Origin: JANPJV01 sp031425695
GTDB taxonomy: Bacteria > Pseudomonadota > Gammaproteobacteria > Xanthomonadales > SZUA-5
NCBI GenBank assembly: GCA_031425695.1
Contig: JANPJV010000228.1
Coordinates: 1 to 27,595, forward strand
DNA length: 27,595 nt
Direction of reading: 5' to 3'
The notes under the pieces were generated by a model. It had not been told where the DNA came from and did not search any database. It was given only the letters and a program-made list of their open reading frames with translations. The position numbers and the translations under genes were made by a program. Positions 14,624 through 22,864 of this stretch are shown here, piece after piece (position 1 is the first letter of the stretch; the number at the start of each line of letters is the position of its first letter).

Positions 14624-14714
14624 GTAGGTCATGTTGCCCGCGCAAGCGGGCTACTTGACGGTGGAACACCACCAGAGCGTCATGTAGCCCGCTGGCGCGG
14701 GCAACATGACCTAC
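14624..14714. repeat. GTAG-headed palindromic element, copy 4 (short type)
   Basis: Left unit GTAGGTCATGTTGCCCGCG with GCGGGCTACTTGAC; right unit GTCATGTAGCCCGC with GCGGGCAACATGACCTAC. At 91 bp it is almost the same size as copy 1. It lies between the iscA-type gene (22 bp from its stop codon) and the rpsF promoter, with about 30 bp to the -35. Confidence 0.9.
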
Positions 14715-14735
14715 GAAAGCAAACCGCGACCCTGA

Positions 14736-15071
14736 TCAGATCGCCGCGCGATCCACCGAGAAGCTTTCGCCGCAACCGCACTGGCCGACGACGCGCGGGT
14801 TGCGGAAGACGAAATTACGGTTGAGGCCTTGGCGCACGAAGTCGATCTCGGTGCCATCGACCACCGCGAGGCTCTGTTCGTCGACGACGACTTTCACGCC
14901 GTGCTGCTCGAAAACGTGATCGGTTTCCGCGGCCATCGCGGCGATGTCGACCGTGTACGCCCAGCCGCTACAGCCGTTCTTGCGCACGCCGAAGCGCAGT
15001 CCAATGCCGCCCTGTTCGGCTGCGAACTGCCGGACGCGGTCGGCGGCGGCGGGGGTGAGGCTCACTGACAT
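14736..15071 (-). CDS. IscA/SufA/ErpA-type iron-sulfur carrier
   Basis: A 111-residue A-type carrier that receives and hands over Fe-S clusters. The three ligand cysteines are in place: Cys34 in NGCSGWAY and Cys98/Cys100 in GQCGCGESF, near the C-terminus as in IscA, SufA and ErpA. The start is ATG 15071 with AAGGAA 6 bp upstream; the frame remains open upstream across a palindrome but without family resemblance. It is not next to other isc or suf genes, so the choice between IscA, SufA and ErpA is left open. Confidence 0.93.
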   Translation of the reverse strand: MSVSLTPAAADRVRQFAAEQGGIGLRFGVRKNGCSGWAYTVDIAAMAAETDHVFEQHGVKVVVDEQSLAVVDGTEIDFVRQGLNRNFVFRNPRVVGQCGCGESFSVDRAAI

Positions 15072-15090
15072 CGGTATTCCTTGTGGTGGC

Positions 15091-15247
15091 GTAGGCTGGT
15101 GTGGCCCGCGCGAGTCAATCGGGATGTGCATGATGCGTTTCGGGCCTTACCGGCGCTCTTCAATCATGCCGACGAAGAGCGCCGGTGAGCCCCGCGGTCG
15201 ATTCCGTGCCACACCCGACACCGTGTGCGCGGGCCACACCAGCCTAC
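15091..15247. repeat. 157-bp nested palindrome of another sequence type
   Basis: The outer arms (15091-15111 and 15227-15247) are 21-bp perfect reverse complements, beginning GTAGGCTGGTGTGGCCC. A central hairpin has a 13-bp perfect stem, ACCGGCGCTCTTC (15149-15161) with GAAGAGCGCCGGT (15174-15186), and a 12-base loop. It shares the GTAG head and a CCCGCGC step with the main family but not the rest of the arms. It fills most of the gap between the divergent iscA-type gene and asnS, so it must leave both promoters in what remains or contain them. Confidence 0.85.
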
Positions 15248-15313
15248 GCAGAGCTTCGCATATCATCGCCAGCTCGGCCGTGAATGCGGCTCCAATCTTC
15301 GGGATTCAAGTCG

Positions 15314-16714
<1,401 letters not shown>

Positions 16715-16769
16715 GCACTGTAACGACCAAGGCGCGCGCTGAGCCACGTCGCCTCGACGGCCGACTCGA

Positions 16770-17912
16770 ATGAAACGCAGGGTCCTTTCGCTGCTGCTGG
16801 TCGCCCTGCTCGCAGCGGCGATTGGCCGCTGGACTGCACCGGGGCCAAGTGAACCGCCCCCCGCGCCGGCCGCAGTGGCGACGGCAAACCCGGGGGAAAT
16901 CGCACCCCCACCGCGTTCCAAGCCGGCTGACATCACTCCAGCTCGGCCATCCGAGCCAACGTCACCGCCGAGCTTCATCCCGCCAGAAAAACCCGCGCCA
17001 GGCGCCCACGGCCTGAGCTTCGATCCGACAAATTTCCTGGCCGGGCTACCACAGCAGCTCGACCAGGTGGCGGATCGCGCCAAAGGTAACGATGCGGCTG
17101 CACTCGGCGAGCTGGCGGATTGGCTGGATTACTGCAAGATGGTCGACATGGCGGTGTTTGCCGCCAGCGCCACCTATCGCATCCCCTTGCAGGATGCCGA
17201 CAGCCGCCGCGACGCCAGCGTTGCTGCCTACTTCCAGCAACTCGCTGCCATCTGCAAAAGTTGGGTTGCGAGGCACCCGTGGCTGGTCAAGGAAAATTTG
17301 CGCATCAAGAATGCTCGGGAGGAATACCTGACGCGACTTCGCGCGGGCCAGGTGGAGCGGAACGATGCGGCCCTGGAGGACCTGCCGCGCGTGTTGCGCA
17401 GGCGCGCATCGGAGAGCGGGAACCTGCTCGCGCAAGCACGCGGACGAAAAACTCTCCCCTGCCCCACCTTTCAGCCGACCGCCGATGCAGCGAGGCAGCA
17501 GGCCAATGCACGCGAAGCACAGGCCTGCATCTATCGAAACAACACGGAACTGTTGGCGCGGGTCTTGTCGAGCGGGGATCCCCGGCTGATCGCGGCGGTC
17601 CCACAGCTCCTGACCAGCCAGAACTACAACTGGCAACAGGGCTTCCTGTCGACCGACCATTTCTACTCATCGGCACTCTGGCTGCTGACCGCATGCGAGT
17701 TCGGCCTCGACTGCAGCGGCGGCGGACCAGCGCTGCGCAACGAATGCGCATCGCGGGGCCTGTGCGGGTACGGTCATGTGCGCGATTTCGTCGCCGATCA
17801 GCAGATGACACCGGCACGCATGCGCGTTCTCCACGCCCACATCCCACGGCTGGTCATACTCATTCAATCCGGGAATGTCGAGGCTATCCTGGGACCGCCT
17901 CCGCCGCCGTGA
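16770..17912 (+). CDS. Exported protein of unknown function
   Basis: A 380-residue protein. It starts with a signal peptide or membrane anchor (KRRVLSLLLVALLAAAIG), followed by a Pro/Ala/Ser-rich linker to about residue 80, which suggests a periplasmic protein tethered to the membrane. The folded part is helical, with short helices of the tetratricopeptide-like kind but no clear repeat. It contains several cysteines, notably the C-terminal block ACEFGLDCSGGG, NECASRGLCGYGHVRDF, which may form disulfides. It ends with six prolines after ILG. It follows asnS by 55 bp in the same direction. I do not recognise the family; similar secreted proteins with a C-rich end are common in the Lysobacterales. 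Confidence 0.75.
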   Translation: MKRRVLSLLLVALLAAAIGRWTAPGPSEPPPAPAAVATANPGEIAPPPRSKPADITPARPSEPTSPPSFIPPEKPAPGAHGLSFDPTNFLAGLPQQLDQVADRAKGNDAAALGELADWLDYCKMVDMAVFAASATYRIPLQDADSRRDASVAAYFQQLAAICKSWVARHPWLVKENLRIKNAREEYLTRLRAGQVERNDAALEDLPRVLRRRASESGNLLAQARGRKTLPCPTFQPTADAARQQANAREAQACIYRNNTELLARVLSSGDPRLIAAVPQLLTSQNYNWQQGFLSTDHFYSSALWLLTACEFGLDCSGGGPALRNECASRGLCGYGHVRDFVADQQMTPARMRVLHAHIPRLVILIQSGNVEAILGPPPPP

Positions 17913-18020
17913 GCGGTCGGTGCCTTGGGTGCCGGCGGCACGTCAACGCCCTTTTGGCGGACGCGCCTTGCACCACTCTCACGCCGCGAAACCTGTTGGA
18001 TCATCCGACACGCATCCAAA

Positions 18021-18038
18021 GCGGCGCTTCTGCGCCGC
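18021..18038. terminator. Hairpin before the SDR gene
   Basis: GCGGCGC-TTCT-GCGCCGC is a perfect 7-bp stem with a tetraloop, about 110 bp after the exported-protein gene. No T-run follows. It may reduce readthrough into the SDR gene. Confidence 0.4.
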
Positions 18039-18067
18039 ACTCCAAATTCGTTCACGCATCCCCGCGC

Positions 18068-18073
18068 TAGACT
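18068..18073 (+). promoter_or_regulatory. Possible -10 element before the SDR gene
   Basis: TAGACT lies 29 bp before the SDR ATG and equals the -10 seen before rpsF. No good -35 is found at the usual spacing, so this is a weak promoter call. Confidence 0.25.
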
Positions 18074-18102
18074 CGGCTCATTGAACCACCCGAGCCAAAA
18101 AC

Positions 18103-18891
18103 ATGGATCTCAATCTCAGCGGACGGCATGCGCTGGTGGGCGGCGGTAGCCAGGGTATCGGGCTCGCAGCAGCGATCGAGCTGGCGACGCTCGGGGCGGA
18201 TGTCACCTTGATCGGGCGCGACGAGCCGCGGCTCCGCGCGGGTCTGATCAAGATGGTCAACACCAATGCGGCCGGGCGTTTTCATTCGCTGGTTGCGGAC
18301 TATGCGGACCGCGCCAAGCTGGAAGCGACCGTCGGCGCATGGCTGGAGAAACATCCAGCGCAGATCCTCATCAACAACACTGGCGGTCCCGCGCCGGGGC
18401 CGATCGTCGATGCCACCGAGGCTGCCTTCCTGGAGACTTTTGGCCAGCATCTGCTGTGTAATCAGCTGCTTGCACGCCTGTCGCTGCCAGGCATGCGCGG
18501 CGCCGGCTACGGGCGCATCGTCAACGTGATTTCCACCTCGGTCAAGGAACCGATCAAAGGACTTGGCGTCTCCAATACCGTGCGCGGCGCGGTCGCGTCC
18601 TGGTCGAAGACACTCGCCACCGAGCTCGCGCCGGAGGGCATCACCGTCAACAACGTCCTGCCCGGATTCACCCGGACGGCGCGCCTCGACGGATTGATCG
18701 CCGGCAAGATGAAGAGCAGCGGCGCCAGCGAAGACAAGGTCGCGAAGGAAATGCAGAGCGTGGTGCCGATGGGCCGTTTCGCCGACGCCAAGGAAGTCGC
18801 CGCCGCCATCGTCTTCCTCGCCTCCCCCGCGGCCGCATACATCACCGGCATCAACCTCCCCGTCGACGGCGGCCGCACGCTATCGTTCTGA
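18103..18891 (+). CDS. SDR-family oxidoreductase with altered catalytic residues
   Basis: A 262-residue Rossmann-fold protein of the short-chain dehydrogenase family. The nucleotide-binding loop is GGGSQGIG (13-20) and the NNTGGP segment (91-96) replaces NNAG. The active-site Ser region is VISTSVKEP, but where YxxxK is expected the sequence is Ser157-N-T-V-Arg161. This matches the 'BKR-like SDR-like' subgroup, which lacks the normal tetrad; ELAPEGITVNNVLPGFTRT and GINLPVDGG are typical of the C-terminal half. It is the first gene of a run with aminomuconate-pathway enzymes, so it may act in 3-hydroxyanthranilate catabolism, but the reaction is unknown and a non-enzymatic role is possible. Confidence 0.85.
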   Translation: MDLNLSGRHALVGGGSQGIGLAAAIELATLGADVTLIGRDEPRLRAGLIKMVNTNAAGRFHSLVADYADRAKLEATVGAWLEKHPAQILINNTGGPAPGPIVDATEAAFLETFGQHLLCNQLLARLSLPGMRGAGYGRIVNVISTSVKEPIKGLGVSNTVRGAVASWSKTLATELAPEGITVNNVLPGFTRTARLDGLIAGKMKSSGASEDKVAKEMQSVVPMGRFADAKEVAAAIVFLASPAAAYITGINLPVDGGRTLSF

Positions 18892-18906
18892 GGGCTGCGA
18901 ATGGAC

Positions 18907-19074
18907 GTAGGTCACGTTGCGCCCGACAACAGTTGGATCGAGCATCGAAAACGATCGGGCGCTACGTGACAGACTCTCCAGCGAAGCGGCCGAGGCTGGG
19001 CTGCGGGTGTGTCACGTAGCACCCGAATACCGCTGCAGCACGATTTGATTCGACGCGGGCGCAACGTGACCTAC
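18907..19074. repeat. GTAG-headed palindromic element, copy 5 (long type)
   Basis: Left unit from GTAGGTCACGTTGCGCCCG to CGGGCGCTACGTGAC; right unit from GTCACGTAGCACCCG to CGGGCGCAACGTGACCTAC. At 168 bp it is the longest copy, with a longer centre. It starts 15 bp after the SDR stop codon and is followed on the plus strand by a run of T residues (from 19076), 26 bp before the ALDH start. Confidence 0.9.
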
Positions 19075-19100
19075 GTTTTTTTCGTTCCTGGGGCCAACTG

Positions 19101-20564
19101 ATGCGCGACAGCCTGCTGCGATTGGCGAATTTCATCGATGGCGACTACCGGGCGCCGCAGGCTGGGCGCTATCTGCCGGTGTTCGAGCCGGCGACGGGGA
19201 AGGCTTTTGCCGAGGTGCCGGATTCGGGCCAGGCGGATGTCGAGGATGCAGTCGCGGCGGCGCGCGCAGCGGCTCCAGGCTGGGGTGCGATGGCGCCGAG
19301 CGCTCGCGCCGCGATCCTGCGGCGGATCGGTGATTTGCTGGAAGCGCAACTCGCGGTTTTCGCGGAAGAGGAATCGCGGGATGCCGGCAAGCCGCTCGCG
19401 GCCGCGCGTTCCATCGATATCCCGCGCGCAGTCTCGAATTTTCGCTTCTTCGCGTCGATGGCGGAGAGCTTCGCGTCGGAGAGCCACCATGGCGAGGCCG
19501 GCACGCTGAACTACACCCTGCGCCAGCCGCTCGGCGTGGTCGGCTGCATCAGTCCGTGGAACCTGCCGCTGTACCTCCTGAGCTGGAAGATCGCGCCGGC
19601 GCTCGCCGCCGGGAACACGGTGGTCGCCAAACCGAGCGAGATCACGCCGGTGAGCGCCTGGCTGCTCGGCGAAATATTGCAGCAGGCAGGCCTCCCGGCC
19701 GGCGTACTCAATATCGTCCACGGGACCGGCAAGTCGTGCGGCGCCCCGTTGACCACGCATCCCCAGGTCAAGGCCGTCTCGTTCACGGGGAGCACCGCCA
19801 CGGGCGGCGCGATCGCAACGGCGACGGCGACCCAGTTCAAGAAGCTGTCACTGGAAATGGGCGGCAAGAATTCGACCGTGGTCTTCGCCGACTGCGATTT
19901 CGAACGCACGGTGCGCGAGTGCGTCCGCGCTGCCTTTGCCAACCAAGGCCAGGTATGCCTGTGCGGCTCACGCATCCTCGTCGAGCGTTCGCTGTTCGCG
20001 CGCTTTCGCGAGGCATTCCTGGCCGAGGTGGCGGAGCTCAAGGTAGGCGATCCCCGCGATGCCGACACCACGCTCGGGGCGCTGGTCTCAGCCGAGCACT
20101 TGGGAAAGGTACTCGGCTTCATCGAGCTCGCCCACGAAGAAGGCGGCCGACTGCTCGCGGGCGGCGCGCGGGTAGAACTGGAGGGCCGCTGCCAGGGCGG
20201 CTACTTCCTGGCGCCAACGGTGTTCGACCAGCTCGATGCGCATTGCCGCGTCAACCAGCAAGAGATTTTTGGCCCGGTCGTGACGCTGGCGCCCTTCGAC
20301 GACGAAGAGCAGGCGCTGCGCTACGCCAACGCCTCGCCTTACGGCCTTGCGTGCTCGCTGTGGACGCGCGATCTCGACCGCGCGCACCGCTTTGCCGCTG
20401 CCGTCGAAAGCGGCATCGTCTGGATCAACTGCTGGATGGCGCGCGACTTGCGCACGCCCTTCGGCGGCGTCAAGCAATCCGGCCTCGGCCGCGAAGGTGG
20501 ACTGGAAGCCATGCGCTTTTTCACCGAACCTAAGAATGTGGCGCTGTGGGTGGGGGGCGCCTAG
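19101..20564 (+). CDS. 2-aminomuconate 6-semialdehyde dehydrogenase (ALDH8 type)
   Basis: A 487-residue NAD-dependent aldehyde dehydrogenase. Conserved positions: Asn154 in SPWNLPL, Lys177 in AKPSE, FTGST (228-232), the general base Glu252 in LEMGGKN and the nucleophile Cys286 in NQGQVCLCGSR. The C-terminal NCWMARDLRTPFGGVKQSG signature is characteristic of the ALDH8 / hydroxymuconic and aminomuconic semialdehyde dehydrogenases. Next to a 3-hydroxyanthranilate dioxygenase and a RidA-type deaminase, the best assignment is oxidation of 2-aminomuconate semialdehyde to 2-aminomuconate (AmnC/NbaE-like). ATG 19101 has GGGG about 7 bp upstream. Palindromic elements lie on both sides. Confidence 0.9.
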   Translation: MRDSLLRLANFIDGDYRAPQAGRYLPVFEPATGKAFAEVPDSGQADVEDAVAAARAAAPGWGAMAPSARAAILRRIGDLLEAQLAVFAEEESRDAGKPLAAARSIDIPRAVSNFRFFASMAESFASESHHGEAGTLNYTLRQPLGVVGCISPWNLPLYLLSWKIAPALAAGNTVVAKPSEITPVSAWLLGEILQQAGLPAGVLNIVHGTGKSCGAPLTTHPQVKAVSFTGSTATGGAIATATATQFKKLSLEMGGKNSTVVFADCDFERTVRECVRAAFANQGQVCLCGSRILVERSLFARFREAFLAEVAELKVGDPRDADTTLGALVSAEHLGKVLGFIELAHEEGGRLLAGGARVELEGRCQGGYFLAPTVFDQLDAHCRVNQQEIFGPVVTLAPFDDEEQALRYANASPYGLACSLWTRDLDRAHRFAAAVESGIVWINCWMARDLRTPFGGVKQSGLGREGGLEAMRFFTEPKNVALWVGGA

Positions 20565-20568
20565 AGTC

Positions 20569-20713
20569 GTAGGTCATGTTTTGCCCGCGCGGTACGCGTG
20601 GCGTGAGTGCTCGATCGGGCACTACTTGACATGGCTCGGCGGCCAATCGTGTCAAGTAGCGCCCGCCCCCCGCAAGGCCCATGGCGATACGACGCGGGCG
20701 CAACATGACCTAC
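20569..20713. repeat. GTAG-headed palindromic element, copy 6 (mixed type)
   Basis: Outer arms GTAGGTCATGTTTTGCCCGC and GCGGGCGCAACATGACCTAC, inner arms GGGCACTACTTGACA and TGTCAAGTAGCGCCCG. It combines the CATGTT start of the short type with the length of the long type. It starts 5 bp after the ALDH stop codon and ends 19 bp before the GTG of the deaminase gene. Confidence 0.88.
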
Positions 20714-20732
20714 GTTCATAGGAAAGCACCTC

Positions 20733-21152
20733 GTGACCAGCATCCACGCCAGCACCGCCCCCAAAGCTGTCGGCAACTACCCGCACGCGCGGCGCGTGGG
20801 AGAGCTCTTGTTCCTGTCCGGGATCGGCCCGCGCACGCCGGGCAGCAATGCAATCCCGGGCAACGAGTACGACGGTAGCGGCGCCCTGGTCAAATACGAC
20901 ATCACGGCACAGTGCCATTCCGTCTTCGCCAATGTACGCGCGGTCCTGGAGGCCGCTGGCGCGCAATGGGCGGACCTGGTCGACGTGACCGTCTACCTCA
21001 CCGACATGACCCGCGACTTCACCATCTACAATCGCATCTGGGCCGAATACTTTCCGGACGTGGAATCAGCACCCTGCCGCACCACCCTCGGCATCACCGC
21101 CTTGCCGACCCCGATCGCCATCGAGCTCAAGTGCGTGGCGCGGGTGGCGTGA
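20733..21152 (+). CDS. RidA-family protein, probable 2-aminomuconate deaminase
   Basis: A 139-residue YjgF/YER057c/UK114 protein. The family's substrate-binding Arg116 (ESAPCRTTLG) and Glu131 (PIAIELKCVA) are present, as is FLSGIGPRTPGS near the start. Standard RidA proteins hydrolyse reactive enamines. A subgroup of slightly longer members with the GNEYDGSG-type insertion deaminates 2-aminomuconate to 4-oxalocrotonate (AmnD/NbaF). The neighbours support the latter. The start is GTG 20733 with AGGAA about 8 bp upstream, directly after the palindromic element. Confidence 0.87.
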   Translation: MTSIHASTAPKAVGNYPHARRVGELLFLSGIGPRTPGSNAIPGNEYDGSGALVKYDITAQCHSVFANVRAVLEAAGAQWADLVDVTVYLTDMTRDFTIYNRIWAEYFPDVESAPCRTTLGITALPTPIAIELKCVARVA

Positions 21153-21170
21153 GTCGCAGCGCGGGCTTTC

Positions 21171-21315
21171 GTAGGTCACGTTGCGCCCGCGCGCGCATGG
21201 GCGGGGCGAGAAGCGGATCGGGTGCTACGTGACAACCCGGACCCCGCAATTGTCACGTAGCGCCCGAAATATTGCACGCCAAGCCTGAGAGGCGCGCGGG
21301 CGCAACGTGACCTAC
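21171..21315. repeat. GTAG-headed palindromic element, copy 7 (long type)
   Basis: Left unit from GTAGGTCACGTTGCGCCCGC to CGGGTGCTACGTGACA; right unit from TGTCACGTAGCGCCCG to GCGGGCGCAACGTGACCTAC. It starts 18 bp after the deaminase gene and ends 36 bp before the dioxygenase ATG. Confidence 0.9.
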
Positions 21316-21351
21316 GAACAGCGTCGTTCCACGCAAAGTCGAAAGGACCCC

Positions 21352-21870
21352 ATGACCCCACTCAACCTGCAAGCCTGGATCGATGAGCATCGGCATCTGT
21401 TGAGGCCGCCGGTCGCGAACAAGTGCGTCGTCGATGGCGATTTCATCGTGATGATCGTGGGCGGGCCGAACGCGCGCACGGATTTTCATGTCGATGAAGG
21501 ACCGGAGTTTTTCTATCAGCTCGAAGGCGAGATGGTGCTGCGCGTGCAGGAGGCGGCCGGCGTGCGCGACATCCCGATCCGGGCGGGCGAGGTCTTTTAC
21601 CTGCCGCCGCGCGTGCCCCATTCGCCGCAGCGCATGGCCGAATCAATCGGCCTCGTGATCGAGCGCAAGCGCCTGCCGCACGAACTCGACGGGTTGCAGT
21701 GGTATTGCGAGCACTGCAACGAGAAGCTCTACGAGGAGTTCTTCGGGCTGGAGAGCATCGAAACCCAGTTCCCGGCGGTGTTCGAGCGTTTCTATCGCTC
21801 GCACGATCACCGCACCTGCAAGGCGTGCGGGCACTTGAACCCGGCGCCCGCCAAGTACGCTTCGTCGTAA
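21352..21870 (+). CDS. nbaC: 3-hydroxyanthranilate 3,4-dioxygenase
   Basis: A 172-residue cupin dioxygenase that opens the ring of 3-hydroxyanthranilate to 2-amino-3-carboxymuconate semialdehyde. Catalytic iron ligands are His46 and Glu52 (HVDEGPEFFYQ) and His90 (PPRVPHSPQR); Arg42 and Arg94 match the substrate-binding arginines. The bacterial type has a second, rubredoxin-like iron site, here Cys119/Cys122 (CEHC) and Cys156/Cys159 (CKAC). All are present, so the enzyme should be active. ATG 21352 with AAGGA 5 bp upstream is preferred over the open frame from 21307, which lies partly in the palindromic element. It is the last gene of the aminomuconate run; the decarboxylase ACMSD is not in the window. 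Confidence 0.95.
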   Translation: MTPLNLQAWIDEHRHLLRPPVANKCVVDGDFIVMIVGGPNARTDFHVDEGPEFFYQLEGEMVLRVQEAAGVRDIPIRAGEVFYLPPRVPHSPQRMAESIGLVIERKRLPHELDGLQWYCEHCNEKLYEEFFGLESIETQFPAVFERFYRSHDHRTCKACGHLNPAPAKYASS

Positions 21871-21883
21871 CTGGCTGTCTTTT

Positions 21884-22017
21884 GACGCAAAGGAACGCCA
21901 AAGGAGCAAGGGACGCAAACAAAGCCAATCCAAGTGCAAAATCAGTCGCGAAATCGCCCCTGCTTCCCTTCGCTTTCCTTCGCGTCCCTTTTGCTCACCT
22001 TTGCGTTCATTTGCGTC
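21884..22017. repeat. Imperfect inverted repeat of GACGCAAAGG type
   Basis: The left arm (about 21884-21919) contains GACGCAAAGGAACGC and GGGACGCAAA. The right arm (about 21980-22017), read in reverse complement, contains GACGCAAATGAACGCAAAGG and GGGACGCGAA. Arms of about 36 bp pair with a few mismatches around a 60-bp centre. It lies between the dioxygenase gene and sodB and may end the upstream transcript. Confidence 0.7.
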
Positions 22018-22111
22018 GAAAAATCCGCATCCCGGGGTTCGCGAGCTGACGCTCCATGGACTCGGCGTCCGCTAGCATCAACAGCTAATTCCACACACCC
22101 CGAGGAACACC

Positions 22112-22690
22112 ATGGCCATCGAACTGCCCCCGTTGCCGTATGCGCGCGATGCGTTGCAGCCCCACATCTCGGCCGAGACCATCGATTTTCACTATGGCAA
22201 GCACCACCAAGCCTACGTGACCAATCTCAACAACCTGATCAAGGGCACGCCGCACGAAAACCAGGATCTCGTCGAGATCGTCAAGTCATCGTCTGGCCCG
22301 ATCTTCAACAATGCCGCACAGGTGTGGAACCACACGTTCTACTGGAACTGCATGAAGCCCGATGGCGGCGGCGCACCGGGCGGGAAGCTCGGCGCGGCGA
22401 TCGACAAGGCCTTCGGCAGTTTCGACAAGTTCAAGGAAGAGTTCACCAAGACCTCGGTCGGCACGTTTGGCTCGGGCTGGGGCTGGCTGGTGCAGAAGCC
22501 CGACGGCAGCCTGGGGCTCGCCAGCACCAGCAACGCCGGCACGCCGCTGACCGGCGCTGACAAGCCGCTGCTGACCTGCGATGTGTGGGAACACGCTTAC
22601 TACATCGACAACCGCAACCTGCGCCCGAAGTACGTCGAGTCTTTCTGGAACCTGGTGAACTGGGAGTTCGTCGAGAGCCAGATGAGCTGA
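22112..22690 (+). CDS. sodB: Iron superoxide dismutase
   Basis: A 192-residue cytoplasmic enzyme that converts superoxide to peroxide and oxygen. Metal ligands are His27 (FHYGKHH), His74 (VWNHTFYW), Asp157 and His161 (DVWEHAYY). Gln70 in NNAAQVWNH, provided from the N-terminal domain, marks the iron type rather than the manganese type, where Gln comes from the C-terminal domain. CGAGGAACACC before the ATG supplies the ribosome site. It is a single-gene unit between two palindromic elements. Confidence 0.97.
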   Translation: MAIELPPLPYARDALQPHISAETIDFHYGKHHQAYVTNLNNLIKGTPHENQDLVEIVKSSSGPIFNNAAQVWNHTFYWNCMKPDGGGAPGGKLGAAIDKAFGSFDKFKEEFTKTSVGTFGSGWGWLVQKPDGSLGLASTSNAGTPLTGADKPLLTCDVWEHAYYIDNRNLRPKYVESFWNLVNWEFVESQMS

Positions 22691-22704
22691 GGCAAGGGCG
22701 CAAT

Positions 22705-22843
22705 CAAGGGCGGGACACGAAGAACATCTAAGGAAAAGCAGCAAGAACAGCGAAGGAAAGCGAAGACGACCTAAGATGGTTTCTCTCGCTTCCCTTAGAT
22801 TTTCTTGCCCCTTTTCTTAGATGTTCTTCGTGTCCCGCCCTTG
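22705..22843. terminator. Long palindrome between convergent sodB and purK
   Basis: Perfect 28-bp arms at 22705-22732 and 22816-22843 start CAAGGGCGGGACACGAAG on their respective strands. Pairing continues imperfectly inward (AAAAG-CAGCAAGAA against AAAAGGGGCAAGAA). It fills the gap between two converging genes and probably ends both messages. It is richer in A and T than the surrounding DNA and is unrelated in sequence to the GTAG-headed family. Confidence 0.75.
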
Positions 22844-22864
22844 ATCTACGTTTCCGGGTGAGCC

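Noticed and set aside
21307..21351. Longer start for the 3-hydroxyanthranilate dioxygenase
   Set aside because: These codons lie partly in the palindromic element, while ATG 21352 has a good ribosome site and gives the family N-terminus.
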